Assembly: GCA_000824845.1 (NCBI GenBank)
Contig: CCNC01000045.1
Coordinates: 1 to 64,000, forward strand
Direction of reading: 5' to 3'
DNA from: Mesorhizobium sp. ORS 3359
GTDB taxonomy: Bacteria; Pseudomonadota; Alphaproteobacteria; Rhizobiales; Rhizobiaceae
Length of the DNA: 64,000 nt
Of the stretch, positions 1 to 8,100 are shown piece after piece (position 1 is the stretch's first letter; each line of letters opens with the position of its first letter). The position numbers and the translations under genes were made by a program. The notes beneath the pieces are model-generated. The model worked only from the letters and a program-made list of their open reading frames with translations, was not told the DNA's origin and did not search any database.

Positions 1-155
1 TTAGCGATCCCGTTGTCTCTGCATTGCAGGCGAAGGGAGTCCCTGTGGCACTTACGACCGGTTACGGGAAGACATTGCCGTTCTCGTTTTCCGGGCCGGT
101 GCTGACCAAGCCTTACACGCCAGACGAGCTGCTGGCGGTCATGGGGTCGTTATGA
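1..155 (+). CDS. Response regulator receiver domain, 3' end only (partial)
   Basis: The window opens inside a gene read in frame 3 and ending at the TGA at 153-155. The roughly 50 visible residues include VPVALTTGYG, then FSGPVLTKPYT followed by PDELLAVM. In CheY-like receiver domains the fourth beta strand ends in a conserved T/S before a G-Y-G turn, and the fifth strand ends in a conserved K-P followed by a small hydrophobic step; both can be seen here (TTGYG and LTKPYT). The protein ends about 15 residues after the K-P, so the receiver domain is the C-terminal part of the protein, as in stand-alone receivers and hybrid kinases. The phosphoacceptor Asp and any partner domain lie upstream of the window, so neither output nor partner kinase can be named. 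Confidence 0.7.
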   Translation, partial: SDPVVSALQAKGVPVALTTGYGKTLPFSFSGPVLTKPYTPDELLAVMGSL

Positions 156-276
156 GCCGGACCCGGCTGTCCGCTCGCGGCGGCTCAGAGTTGTCAACCT
201 GCTGCTGTGCTCTCCCTTCTCGTTCACCCGCAAGGAATGTAATTTGTCTCTCCCGCAATCGAAGAGGGAGGGAGGT

Positions 277-810
277 ATGGAAAAGGCCCCTGGACTTGCA
301 CCCCGAGTTGGTACGGAGAAAGCGACAGGCTTCGGAAGGTGCGTGGTGTCCATTCCGGGAGCGGAGCGCGTAGCGCGCACTCCATTTGGAGCCCGAATTG
401 TGATCCACGCCACCGCGGCGGAGACAGGTGGCGCATTCGGAATGTGGGACACCTTCACCCCGCCAGGGCAGGGCCCCGCACCTCATACCCATACAAGGGA
501 GACCGAGACGTTCAGGGTCCTTCGCGGCACGTATCGCTTCTGGTGTGGGGCCGACCAATTCGATGCGCCTGCGGGAACGGTCGTTGTGCTGCCTCCGCAC
601 ATTCGTCACGCCTGGAGAAACATCAGCGATGAGCCCGGTCAGATGTTTGGCCTTGTGACGCCCGGCGGCTGTGAACAAATGTTCATCGAGATCGAGCGAT
701 CTCAGGCGGACACACCGGCAAAAATTGCGGTGATTGAAGCTCGCTACGGCATCCAGAACGACGAGACCATCGCGCTGGCGAATTCCCCAGCGCACGTGAA
801 GCAGGATTGA
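277..810 (+). CDS. Cupin-domain protein
   Basis: This 177-residue protein has a single conserved beta-barrel (cupin) domain. Motif 1 is visible as PHTHTRETETFRVLRG, giving the H-x-H and E metal ligands, and motif 2 as LPPHIRHAWRN, giving the third His. Such proteins bind Fe, Mn or Zn and range from dioxygenases to isomerases and sensors; nothing here fixes the substrate. The ATG at 277 is preferred because a purine-rich GAGGGAG lies just upstream at a workable distance, whereas the in-frame TTG at 244 has no ribosome-binding site. The gene stands alone, downstream of a receiver-domain gene and upstream of degraded DNA, so context does not help. A small cytoplasmic single-domain cupin is the safest description. 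Confidence 0.75.
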   Translation: MEKAPGLAPRVGTEKATGFGRCVVSIPGAERVARTPFGARIVIHATAAETGGAFGMWDTFTPPGQGPAPHTHTRETETFRVLRGTYRFWCGADQFDAPAGTVVVLPPHIRHAWRNISDEPGQMFGLVTPGGCEQMFIEIERSQADTPAKIAVIEARYGIQNDETIALANSPAHVKQD

Positions 811-963
811 AAGGCGACCCTAAATCCTCGTCCAACCAGCCGCTTGTCCGCACCACCCGGACCAAGAACATGCGTCTCGCCTTGACATTCGGGCTCACTC
901 GCCATGCTGCAATGCAGCATGAACACCAGCCTACGAGTGATCGCGCATCGAATGCCTGGATGA

Positions 964-1260
964 CCTTCGCTCGCGGGCTTCGGCCTTACCGCGGAAGCTC
1001 TGACAACAGCGCTGCAGGCTCCAAACGTCGTGGTTACCTCGGGTGAGATCGTCACCGATCAGGAAGGCATCAAACTTCAGGTAAGCGGCGCGCTGAAATC
1101 CGAGAAGGATATCCTCGCCATCAATTTCGCCGTGGGCGATCGCATCATTCGCCTTGCCAACATCGCTCAAGTGCGCCGCGAGGATGCCAACCCGCCAGCT
1201 CCGTTCTTTCGCATCAACGGCAAGCCTGGCCTGGGCCTCGGAATCCCGTCGAGGCCCCCA
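964..1260 (+). pseudogene. RND efflux permease fragment
   Basis: Reading frame 1 gives an open stretch with LTTALQAPNVVVTSGEI, then GIKLQVSGALKSEKDI and VGDRIIRLANIAQVRR, followed by NPPAPFFRINGKPGLGLGI. This matches the porter-domain region of HAE1/AcrB-type proton-driven multidrug efflux permeases, where a GEI turn, a 'RL.DIA.V..G' segment and a 'NGKPA' strand follow each other. Only about 95 of some 1,030 residues survive. The frame is closed upstream by a TGA at 961 and reading is lost just after the GLGLGI segment, so no functional permease can be made. A short run in another frame just after it (about 1260-1300, ending KKEKRSG) may be a second scrap, but I cannot place it. Confidence 0.65.
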
Positions 1261-1565
1261 AAGATCAGGAGCTGAAGAAGGAAAAGCGCAGTGGCTGAGG
1301 CTCGGCTTGTAGGCGTGACTTGAAGGGCGAGGACAAGCAGCGCCACCCATGTCGTGGAGCTTTGTGAAAACCCAGTGGAACAGAGATCATTTCAGGCAGT
1401 TCGGACTTCAGGCAGCCAATCCGTGTACTCCTCGGGTTGGGCACAATGCCCGTCGGTCCGCTGCTAATTCTCTTGGCTGAGGCATCACTAGCAGCAGGCC
1501 GACTACAATAATGTGATTCGGGGGATGGGAAAGAAGTCAAAACTTAGGGCCTTGCAAGCGGATGA

Positions 1566-1709
1566 ATGCCCACAGAAGACCCGCTTGTTGATGAAGCCGG
1601 CTACTATGCCCGCAAGTGCGGTATCACCATACACGAAGCCGCAAAGATCATTCGGGCAGCTCACGAGCGAGCCTCGCATGGGAGGCCATATCCGCGGAAA
1701 CCGGGGTGA
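1566..1709 (+). CDS. Possible small protein, 47 aa (DUF3606-like look)
   Basis: An ATG at 1566, directly after an in-frame TGA, opens a 47-codon frame beginning MPTEDPLVDEAGYYARKCG and continuing with HEAAKIIRAAHE. A Y-A-R-K-x-G-I-T turn followed by an amphipathic helix resembles small DUF3606-type rhizobial proteins, whose single domain pairs a short helix with a second helix. I cannot confirm membership. There is no strong ribosome-binding site and the surrounding DNA is full of decayed genes, so it may itself be a remnant. It is listed because residue use is protein-like and no other frame here is better. Confidence 0.3.
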   Translation: MPTEDPLVDEAGYYARKCGITIHEAAKIIRAAHERASHGRPYPRKPG

Positions 1710-1807
1710 AGATCTGATTGGCGGGACTCGCTTGGGGCCGTTCGTGAACGAAGGGCCGCACGCCCCGTCGATTGGGATCGGAGGGAATCCCCTGCCGCTT
1801 ATGGCCT

Positions 1808-2196
1808 TCACCAAGGCGTGACGTCTTCCGACGGCGTGTGCATATGGCGCAACGGCACCGACAGCCACCGCTCGCGCCGCCGCCTATCTCTTGGATCACA
1901 CGGGCATCCGTCGGACTGGAACTGCCCAAGGCCTGGATCTGGAAAGGTATATTCTCTTCCTTGGCAACCGACCGTAGCAGCTCGAAGACCACGGGATTGG
2001 TGTTCGCACCCTGGGGTGATGGCCCTTTGCCGAGGTCCAGCCTTCCCTGATCTTCGGGGCGGGCGCGGGGAAAGTCCATCGCCACCCCCATGTCGATCGC
2101 CAGCGCGGTTCGGGGATTGATGTTGAAGGCGGCCGTCTTCGAGCCCGACGAGCTCATCAGCACGGTTGAGGGTTCTACCCGCAACCAACAAGTCAC
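1808..2196 (-). pseudogene. M42-family metallopeptidase, C-terminal piece (frameshifted)
   Basis: On the minus strand this stretch reads KTAAFNINPRTALAIDMGVA, then LDLGKGPSPQGANTNP, FELLRSVAKEENIPFQIQA and SSPTDARVIQ. After a one-base frame change it continues WLSVPLRHMHTPSED. These are the C-terminal half landmarks of M42 glutamyl aminopeptidases/endoglucanase-like peptidases: an A-I-D strand, the L-G-K-G-P turn, a T-D-A segment and the final V-P-L-R-x-M-H-T-P-x-E metal-binding motif. The part just before KTAAF, where the E-E-V-G catalytic region should be, reads STVLMSSSGS and is corrupted. The N-terminal piece lies next to it on the opposite strand (2226-2348), so the gene is broken by rearrangement as well as by frameshift. 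Confidence 0.65.
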
Positions 2197-2225
2197 AGAT
2201 CAGAAGGCAATTTCGTGCGCGACGC

Positions 2226-2348
2226 ATGCCTACAATTTTCCAGATGCTCGTGACCATACCGTCGCCAAGCGGGTTCGAGAGACCCGTAGTCGCACTCTTT
2301 CGCGAAGATGCCCGCCCATTCGCTCACAAGATGATGACGGACGCCTTG
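2226..2348 (+). pseudogene. M42-family metallopeptidase, N-terminal piece
   Basis: About 41 codons on the plus strand read MPTIFQMLVTIPSPSGFERP, then VVALFREDARPFAHKMMTDAL. M42 peptidases start with a helix and an 'L...IPSPSG.E..V' segment, then 'V...L.P.AD.V..D.LGN'; the fit is good over the first forty residues and lost afterwards. The rest of an M42 protein is found pointing the other way at 1808-2196, only about 30 bp from this start. The simplest reading is one ancestral gene in which one half was inverted relative to the other. Neither half can make a functional enzyme. Confidence 0.5.
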
Positions 2349-2521
2349 ACCCGCAAATCGGGGCTCACCGTCCAGCACGCCAAAATCATTATAAGCTCCA
2401 GCGGTCCCTCCCGTCATGGCTGCGACCTGGGGGCGATCGCGTTTGTCAGAGCGTTGCGATTGAGAGCAGGCCGACCAGCCCGCACCCGGAAGAAACTGGC
2501 CAACCTTGCTCAGTGATAGCC

Positions 2522-2921
2522 ATGGCCGAACAGACCAGGGCGCAGCTGGAAAAGACGTTCAGCTGGCTTGCTGGCAATGTCGCCCGAGCGAGCGGACGCC
2601 CATGAGCCTTTGCGCTCTGCCTCTTGTCGGTAACGGCGTGGGTGATCTCCGCCCCCGTCATCCACTATCGGAGACCTGGCAGCTCATCATCAACACCGGG
2701 ACGACCATCGTCACCTTCCTGACAGCCAAAATCGCGATGGCGTGGCGGTCCAAGCCAAACTCGACGAACTGATCCGTTCGGGCAGGGCCAAGAACGACTT
2801 TGCGGGGCTCGAGCATTTGACGGCAGCGGAAATCGAGGAAGTGCTTGGCAAGCGATCGCTGCCTCCGAAGCGCCGCCGCGCAAAACGCGCTATCGGGCAC
2901 AGCAAACCAAACTGGCTCTAG
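2522..2921 (+). pseudogene. Low-affinity iron permease family, decayed by one stop and two frame changes
   Basis: The remnant can be followed from the ATG at 2522 to the TAG at 2919-2921. It starts MAEQTRAQLEKTFSWLAG, continues NVARASGRP, meets a TGA where a Trp codon would fit, then reads AFALCLLSVTAWVISAPV in the same frame. Two frame changes follow: SETWQLIINTGTTIVTFL, then QNRDGVAVQAKLDELIRS with AKNDFAGLEHLTAAEIEEV and a basic tail KRRRAKRA. The order is that of the small two-membrane-segment low-affinity iron permease family (Iron_permease, PF04120), where the W-Q-L-x-I-N-T-x-T-T-I-V-T-F and Q-N-R-D segments are the signatures. The segment between FL and QNRD, normally the end of the second membrane helix, is missing. 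The gene is therefore non-functional. Confidence 0.75.
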
Positions 2922-2980
2922 CTAACACTGCAACGAGACAGGTGTCCTCTTGTTCTACCGTCCCAGTGGGTAACCGGCGC

Positions 2981-3166
2981 TCAGCGTCGGCGGCTCTTCA
3001 TGTCGGCCGCCTTGAGACGACCCATGATTGCACGCAGATCATCGGTGAGCCATCTCTCGGGGCGAAATATCGGGAGCGCACGCAAGTGGCGTCGCATTAT
3101 TTCGTTTCTGAACTGCCGTCGCAGTAGTGATGCTAGCTCGTCCGAACTACGCCTGCTTCGCTGCAT
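2981..3166 (-). CDS. Possible small basic protein, 61 aa
   Basis: The minus-strand frame from ATG at 3166 encodes 61 residues, Arg-rich, with SSDELASLLRRQFRNEIMRR and LPIFRPERWLTDDLRAIMGR followed by a basic end (KSRRR). The periodic Leu/Ile spacing suggests two short helices. No known motif is visible. There is no clear ribosome-binding site, and the flanks are degenerate, so it may be a chance frame. Kept because its amino-acid make-up is more protein-like than the overlapping plus-strand frames. Confidence 0.3.
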   Translation of the reverse strand: MQRSRRSSDELASLLRRQFRNEIMRRHLRALPIFRPERWLTDDLRAIMGRLKAADMKSRRR

Positions 3167-3364
3167 CGTTTACCGGCAAATTTGATCCCAAGATTGAGCA
3201 GAACTGGACGTTAAACGAAAGGTTCCTCAGCGCTGTTCACTCAGCTTCCGCTACAGGCGACAACGCGGCAAGCTGCTGCTCGGCCCTAGGTCGAGATTGA
3301 ACGCGGGCTCTTCAATTCAGGCTCGCACTCACTAGAGCGAAGATGCCTAGCAACACGCTGATCG

Positions 3365-3580
3365 TTATGTTGCCGATTGCCGTGACTGCAGTGCACATAT
3401 GCAGCGCTCCAACTTGCGCAAGCGCCGTTTGTAGGTCCGTATCTGATAGCCGACCTCGAGCAGCTCGCTCGGCTTTGCTCCTTCTGGGACAAGCAACTCC
3501 TGTTCGAGCCGAGTGATCTGTAGTGTGAGCTCCTGGGCTTCAGCGAGCCGCTGTTGCCGAATCCAGCCACGACCGCGCAT
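3365..3580 (-). CDS. Possible small coiled-coil protein, 71 aa
   Basis: The minus-strand frame from ATG at 3580 encodes 71 residues. Two heptad-like helices can be seen: RQQRLAEAQELTLQITRLEQ and, after a Pro-Gly turn, YQIRTYKRRLRKLERCI. This is the look of small helical-hairpin proteins of unknown role that are common in rhizobial accessory DNA. No motif allows a function. The ribosome-binding site is weak and no neighbour is co-oriented within an operon-like distance. A shorter start is possible. Confidence 0.35.
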   Translation of the reverse strand: MRGRGWIRQQRLAEAQELTLQITRLEQELLVPEGAKPSELLEVGYQIRTYKRRLRKLERCICALQSRQSAT

Positions 3581-3985
3581 CGCTAGCAGACCTGTGAATG
3601 CTCAGTCCAAAACCCCAGGCGCTGGCCGCGATGATGGAAAAGGCGGTCGTGGTGCATCAAAGTGGCGTCTCTCTTTTCAATTGTTGGGTTCCGCAAGCCC
3701 GCGCCGGAATATGCCGCCCTCACAGAGCGGGGCAAGGCCTCTGTGCACCATTTTCGCCTTGAGGCTGTCCGCGGATACCACTCGGCGTCCCTCGATTGTC
3801 AATTCAGGGACGACATGACGAAAGTCATATTCGTTGCGGCTGGTCCGAGCAGTATCATATGTAATTGCGCTTCTGCCCCGACGCCGACAGGTGGCTCAAT
3901 GTAGCTCTCTTCTCAAGCATGACTTGGTTGGAACGTGATCGTATTGATAACGTTGCTCAATCGAATGGTGGCTCAATCAATTTAG
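3581..3985. other. About 400 bp with no recognisable gene
   Basis: This stretch lies between the small coiled-coil frame and the AraC-type regulator. A plus-strand frame of about 80 codons (3662-3904) contains SIVGFRKPAPEYAALTERG, but I do not recognise it, and the overlapping frame from the ATG at 3598 is equally unconvincing. The last 80 bp (AT-richer) probably hold the promoter of the AraC-type gene; no clear -35/-10 pair or operator could be picked out. Confidence 0.4.
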
Positions 3986-4906
3986 ATGATGCTAAAGCAC
4001 GGGCCGAACGGCATGAATCCTTCTGGAAATGGGCTTGATGCGGGTGCCCATTCTGTCAATGACTTGGCTTCCGTTTTTTCGGTAGCTGAGGGTCCAGTCA
4101 TTTCGACAGAGCGAGGAGCAGCTGCGTACTCTCGGCTGAAGGCCGGGTCGCATACATTCAAGGCACGCCATCTTGTCGTATATGTTGGCCTCGAACCCGC
4201 GCTGGGCGTATCTGCAATTTTAGGTGAGGGCGACGCAGAAAGTCATGACGCGCCGGCAGGCGGCATCATCCTGAAGCCGGCGCATCTCGAGGCTCGTCTC
4301 CAGCTTTCGAAGGCTAGGGAAAGCTCGATCATCGTTTACCCGGAAGACAGTCTGAAGGAACTTGCCCTGCAGCAGTTCGGCTCGGAAGAGGCCGAGTTGA
4401 GGCCGCCGCCTCCGGGAACGCTCGATCACACCGCATTGCGTGTAGCGCAATTGCTCAAAGCCGAGCTCACCAAAGAGCAGGGCGCGAGTGAATTTTATAT
4501 TGAACGCCTCCTCGCAATTCTCGGCGTCCACCTGCTGCATGCGTATAGCTCGCGTGACAGAGAGCCTCGGCAGCTTAAGGGCGGACTCGGTCCGAGAACC
4601 GCTCACGCCCTGCAGGATTTCTTGAAGGCAAACCTCACCCAGAAAATCTCCGTCGACACGTTGGCTGATCTGGCAAACCTCTCGCCAAGGCATTTCACCC
4701 AGGCATTCAGCAGGACCTTCGGAAGATCGCCGCACCGTTATCTGCTCGATCTGCGGCTTGATCATGCCGCCAGGCTGCTCGCGAAGGGGCAACTGCCCAT
4801 AGCGGATGTGGCTTATCTCAGCGGATTCTCGAGCCAGAGCCACCTGACGGCTGCGATGAGGAAGCACCGGGGCACGACGCCAACCCGTCTTCGCTCCTCG
4901 ATCTGA
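3986..4906 (+). CDS. AraC-family transcriptional regulator
   Basis: This 306-residue protein ends in a typical AraC/XylS DNA-binding domain (about residues 205-306). The first helix-turn-helix is visible as VDTLADLANLSPRHFTQAF, followed by the linker RTFGRSPHRYLLDLRLDHA, and the second as IADVAYLSGFSSQSHLTAAM with the family's final R-x-x-x-G-x-T-P. The N-terminal 200 residues lack a recognisable cupin HxH and probably form the ligand or dimerisation part, like the AraC regulators preceding many rhizobial genes. Two Met codons start the frame at 3986 and 3989; the ribosome-binding site is weak. The gene points toward the autotransporter starting 236 bp downstream, so it could control that gene, but no operator could be recognised. 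Confidence 0.85.
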   Translation: MMLKHGPNGMNPSGNGLDAGAHSVNDLASVFSVAEGPVISTERGAAAYSRLKAGSHTFKARHLVVYVGLEPALGVSAILGEGDAESHDAPAGGIILKPAHLEARLQLSKARESSIIVYPEDSLKELALQQFGSEEAELRPPPPGTLDHTALRVAQLLKAELTKEQGASEFYIERLLAILGVHLLHAYSSRDREPRQLKGGLGPRTAHALQDFLKANLTQKISVDTLADLANLSPRHFTQAFSRTFGRSPHRYLLDLRLDHAARLLAKGQLPIADVAYLSGFSSQSHLTAAMRKHRGTTPTRLRSSI

Positions 4907-5142
4907 GGGTTCCAAGCTGCCAGTTTTGTTAAGTCAATTTTAGTCTTATGGAATAACGAGTTGTGCTGTTTGAGTAACACCTTGCCCAAAGGGGCGACAC
5001 CAATCTGCCTATACCGGAGATTTTTGAAAAACAGCGCAGTTTCTTGAAATACGTGCAGGGTATTCCATGCATTGCTATCACAGATATGCCCCGACTCACC
5101 GGGAATCAATTGCATAAGACTTTGCTAAATTAGGGGGGGTAC

Positions 5143-8100
5143 ATGGCTGGATTGGCCTGCGGCGGGACGATCCACGACTACATGGAAAACGGCGAAGCGA
5201 CCCGTGACCGGAGGCTACAAGCCGACGGCCGGCATTCCGAACGCGCATCCTCCCAGGCGCGTTCGGGTCGCCATGGGCGGCGGCCGGAGTTGGCCCGCAG
5301 GCCCGACTTCTTCCAGCTGCTGCGCGGCGGCCGCATGACCAAGTGGAAGGGCGAGGCGGCGAGCTGCGCACCCCATGTCGCGCAGCCGGTTCTCGCTGTC
5401 TCGCGGGCTTGGGCGGGCCGGCTGATGGTGGCCGCCGCGATCGCGGCGCTTTCGGCAAGTTCCGCTGCCGCTGCCGACAGATATTGGGATGTGAATGGCA
5501 CCTCTGCCGGAACGGGTGGTACCGGTGCTTGGAATACGACCGCCAGCAATCTGGTCTGGAGTCCTAACGGCGACGGGGTCAGCGGACCATACACCTTCTG
5601 GAACAACGCCGGGGTCGACAACGCGATCTTCGGTGGCACTGCCGGCACGGTGACGATCGGCGCTCCGATCACGGCGCATACCCTGACCTTCACCACCTCG
5701 GGCTATACGCTGAACGGCGGCACGCTGACGCTCGCCGGCTCAACTCCGGGCTTCGTCAACAATTTCGGCGTAACCACCACTATCAATTCCGTCATCGCGG
5801 GAACGGCTGGGCTGGACAGGAGCGGAACCGGCGGCACGTTGATTCTCAACGGCGCCAACACGTTCAGCGGCGGTATCACGATGAATGGAACCGCGCTCCA
5901 GTTCAATGGGGATGCGGCGCTGGGCAGTGCAAGCAATAACATCACGATTTCCGCAGCAGGCGCGGCTCTCACAAACACCGGCAGCACGGATATCAATGCT
6001 GCCCGGACCGTCACGATCGGAGCAGGAATCCTCACGATCAACCAGACTGGCGCTGGCAATGTCGGTTCGGCTCGCTTTAGTGGAGCAGGTGGACTGACGG
6101 TTGGCTCGGCCGGCACCCGTCTGACGAATAATGCGAGCGACTACACCGGGCAAACCACCTTCGGCCTGCTGAACAACAACGCTACCAATGGCCAGATGTT
6201 CTTCTCGTCGATCGGCAATGTCGGCGGTGGGCCAAGTGCGTTGGGCGCGCCAATTACGGTCGCCAACGGAACCATCGCGGTCAACGGTTCCGCAAACGGA
6301 CAAACAGAAGTCGTCTATACCGGCGCCGCAGCCAGCTCTGATCGAAATTGGATTCTTTCCCCCGGCTTCTTCGGCGAACCGATCATCCGCAACCAGGGAA
6401 CCGGCACCCTAACGCTGTCCGGCGCCATTTCACTTGCCGGCGGCGGCAATGCAACGGGCTACGGATTCTGGGCCGACACGGCCGACCTCCTGTTGTCGGG
6501 AACGGTCAGCAGCGCGGGAGACCGCCCTATCGCGTTTACCGGCAGCAGCACCGCCAGAACGATTACGGTCACCGGCAGCAACACGTTCACGGGCGGCGTT
6601 ACAATTGGCGCCGGGCCAATCGGCGGCGGTGCAGTGACATTGAAGGTCAACTCGCTTGCCAACACCGGCTCTGCGAGCGCCCTCGGTACTGGCACGGGCG
6701 GCTCCATCACCATCCAGAGCGGGAGCGTGCTGAGCTACACTGGTACGGGCGCCACCAGCAATCGAGTTTGGGTCGTTGACGGAGACGGCACAATCCGCAG
6801 CGACGGCTCTGGAGCGCTGTCGCTAAGTGGCGCTGTGACCTTCACCTCGGGCGGCCCCGCTGAGAATTTCACCCTAAGCGGCAATTTCGCCGGGACGAAC
6901 ACCCTTTCGGGTGCGATTTCGGGCACGGGCAGCCTGCTTAGCGATGCGGCATCGACCACGACGTGGGTTGTCACCGGTTCCAACAGCTACAGCGGTTCGA
7001 CGATCGTCAACGGGGGCACGCTGCGGGCCGGCAGCTCACAAGCGTTCGGGCCTGCAACGAACACTGTCGTCGTCAATGGCGGCACGCTGGATCTCGGAGG
7101 CTTTGACCTGACCACCTCGTCCCTTTCGGGCACGGGCGGAACGGTCGCCCTTGGAACCAGCAACCTCACCGTGAACGGCACGTCCAGCACGAGCTTTGCG
7201 GGCAGCCTGACGGGCGCAGGCGGCATTACCAAGGGCGGCACCGGCTCGCTCACCCTTTCAGGGACCAATAGCTATACTGGCGCTACGACCGTCAATGGCG
7301 GGACGCTGGCCCTGAACTTCGCCGCTGCCGGGGCGCCGGCGACCAACATCCTCTCGAGCTCATCGGGCCTGGTAATGAGCGGCGGCACCCTGACCGTGAC
7401 AGGCAAGAGCGGCATCGCCAACCTCCAAACCTTCAGTGGTATGACCGCCACGACGGGGACCAGCACGATCAGCGCCACCTCTGGTTCGGGTGGAAGCATG
7501 ACGTTGAACCTGGGGGCGGTCGGCAGCAGCGGGGGTCTTGTCAATTTCGTTCTGCCTACAAGCGGCAGCATCACAACCACAAGTCCCGATGGCACGCTCG
7601 GCTGGGCCACGGTCAACAACAGCGACTATGCGCAGGTGGTAGGCGGAAACATAACCGCATTCACCTCGTATACAAACCAGGACAACGCATCACTTTGGAC
7701 CAATGGCCAGGTGATCAGCGACGCAGGTGGCGCGGCAAATTCGGCGTATTTCGGGACAGTCGGCAGCAGCATCCAGATCGGCGGGCTCAAATACACTGCC
7801 GCCAATGCATCCACAGTGACCATCGGTGCCGGCGCAACGCTGGGCATCAGCGGTACCATCATCGTGGCTCCTTCGGTTGGCGCAAACAGCGACACCATCA
7901 CCGGCGGGTCCATTACCGGGCCTGCGGGCGGCGGAACGCTGGGCGTACTTCAAAACAGCACAGGCACTTTCACCATAGCTTCGACCATCGTGGACAATGG
8001 CGGTGCGGTCGGCTTCACCAAAGCGGGCACGGGCACCGTTACGCTCACTGGGGTCAACACCTATACCGGCCCCACGACGATCAGCGGCGGCCAGCTCAAC

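Noticed and set aside
2171..2187. GGTTCTACCCGCAACCA as a fourth tRNA-end repeat
   Set aside because: It lacks the T-arm spacing and any following terminator, and it lies in the broken M42 gene, so it may be chance; it is mentioned only as context.
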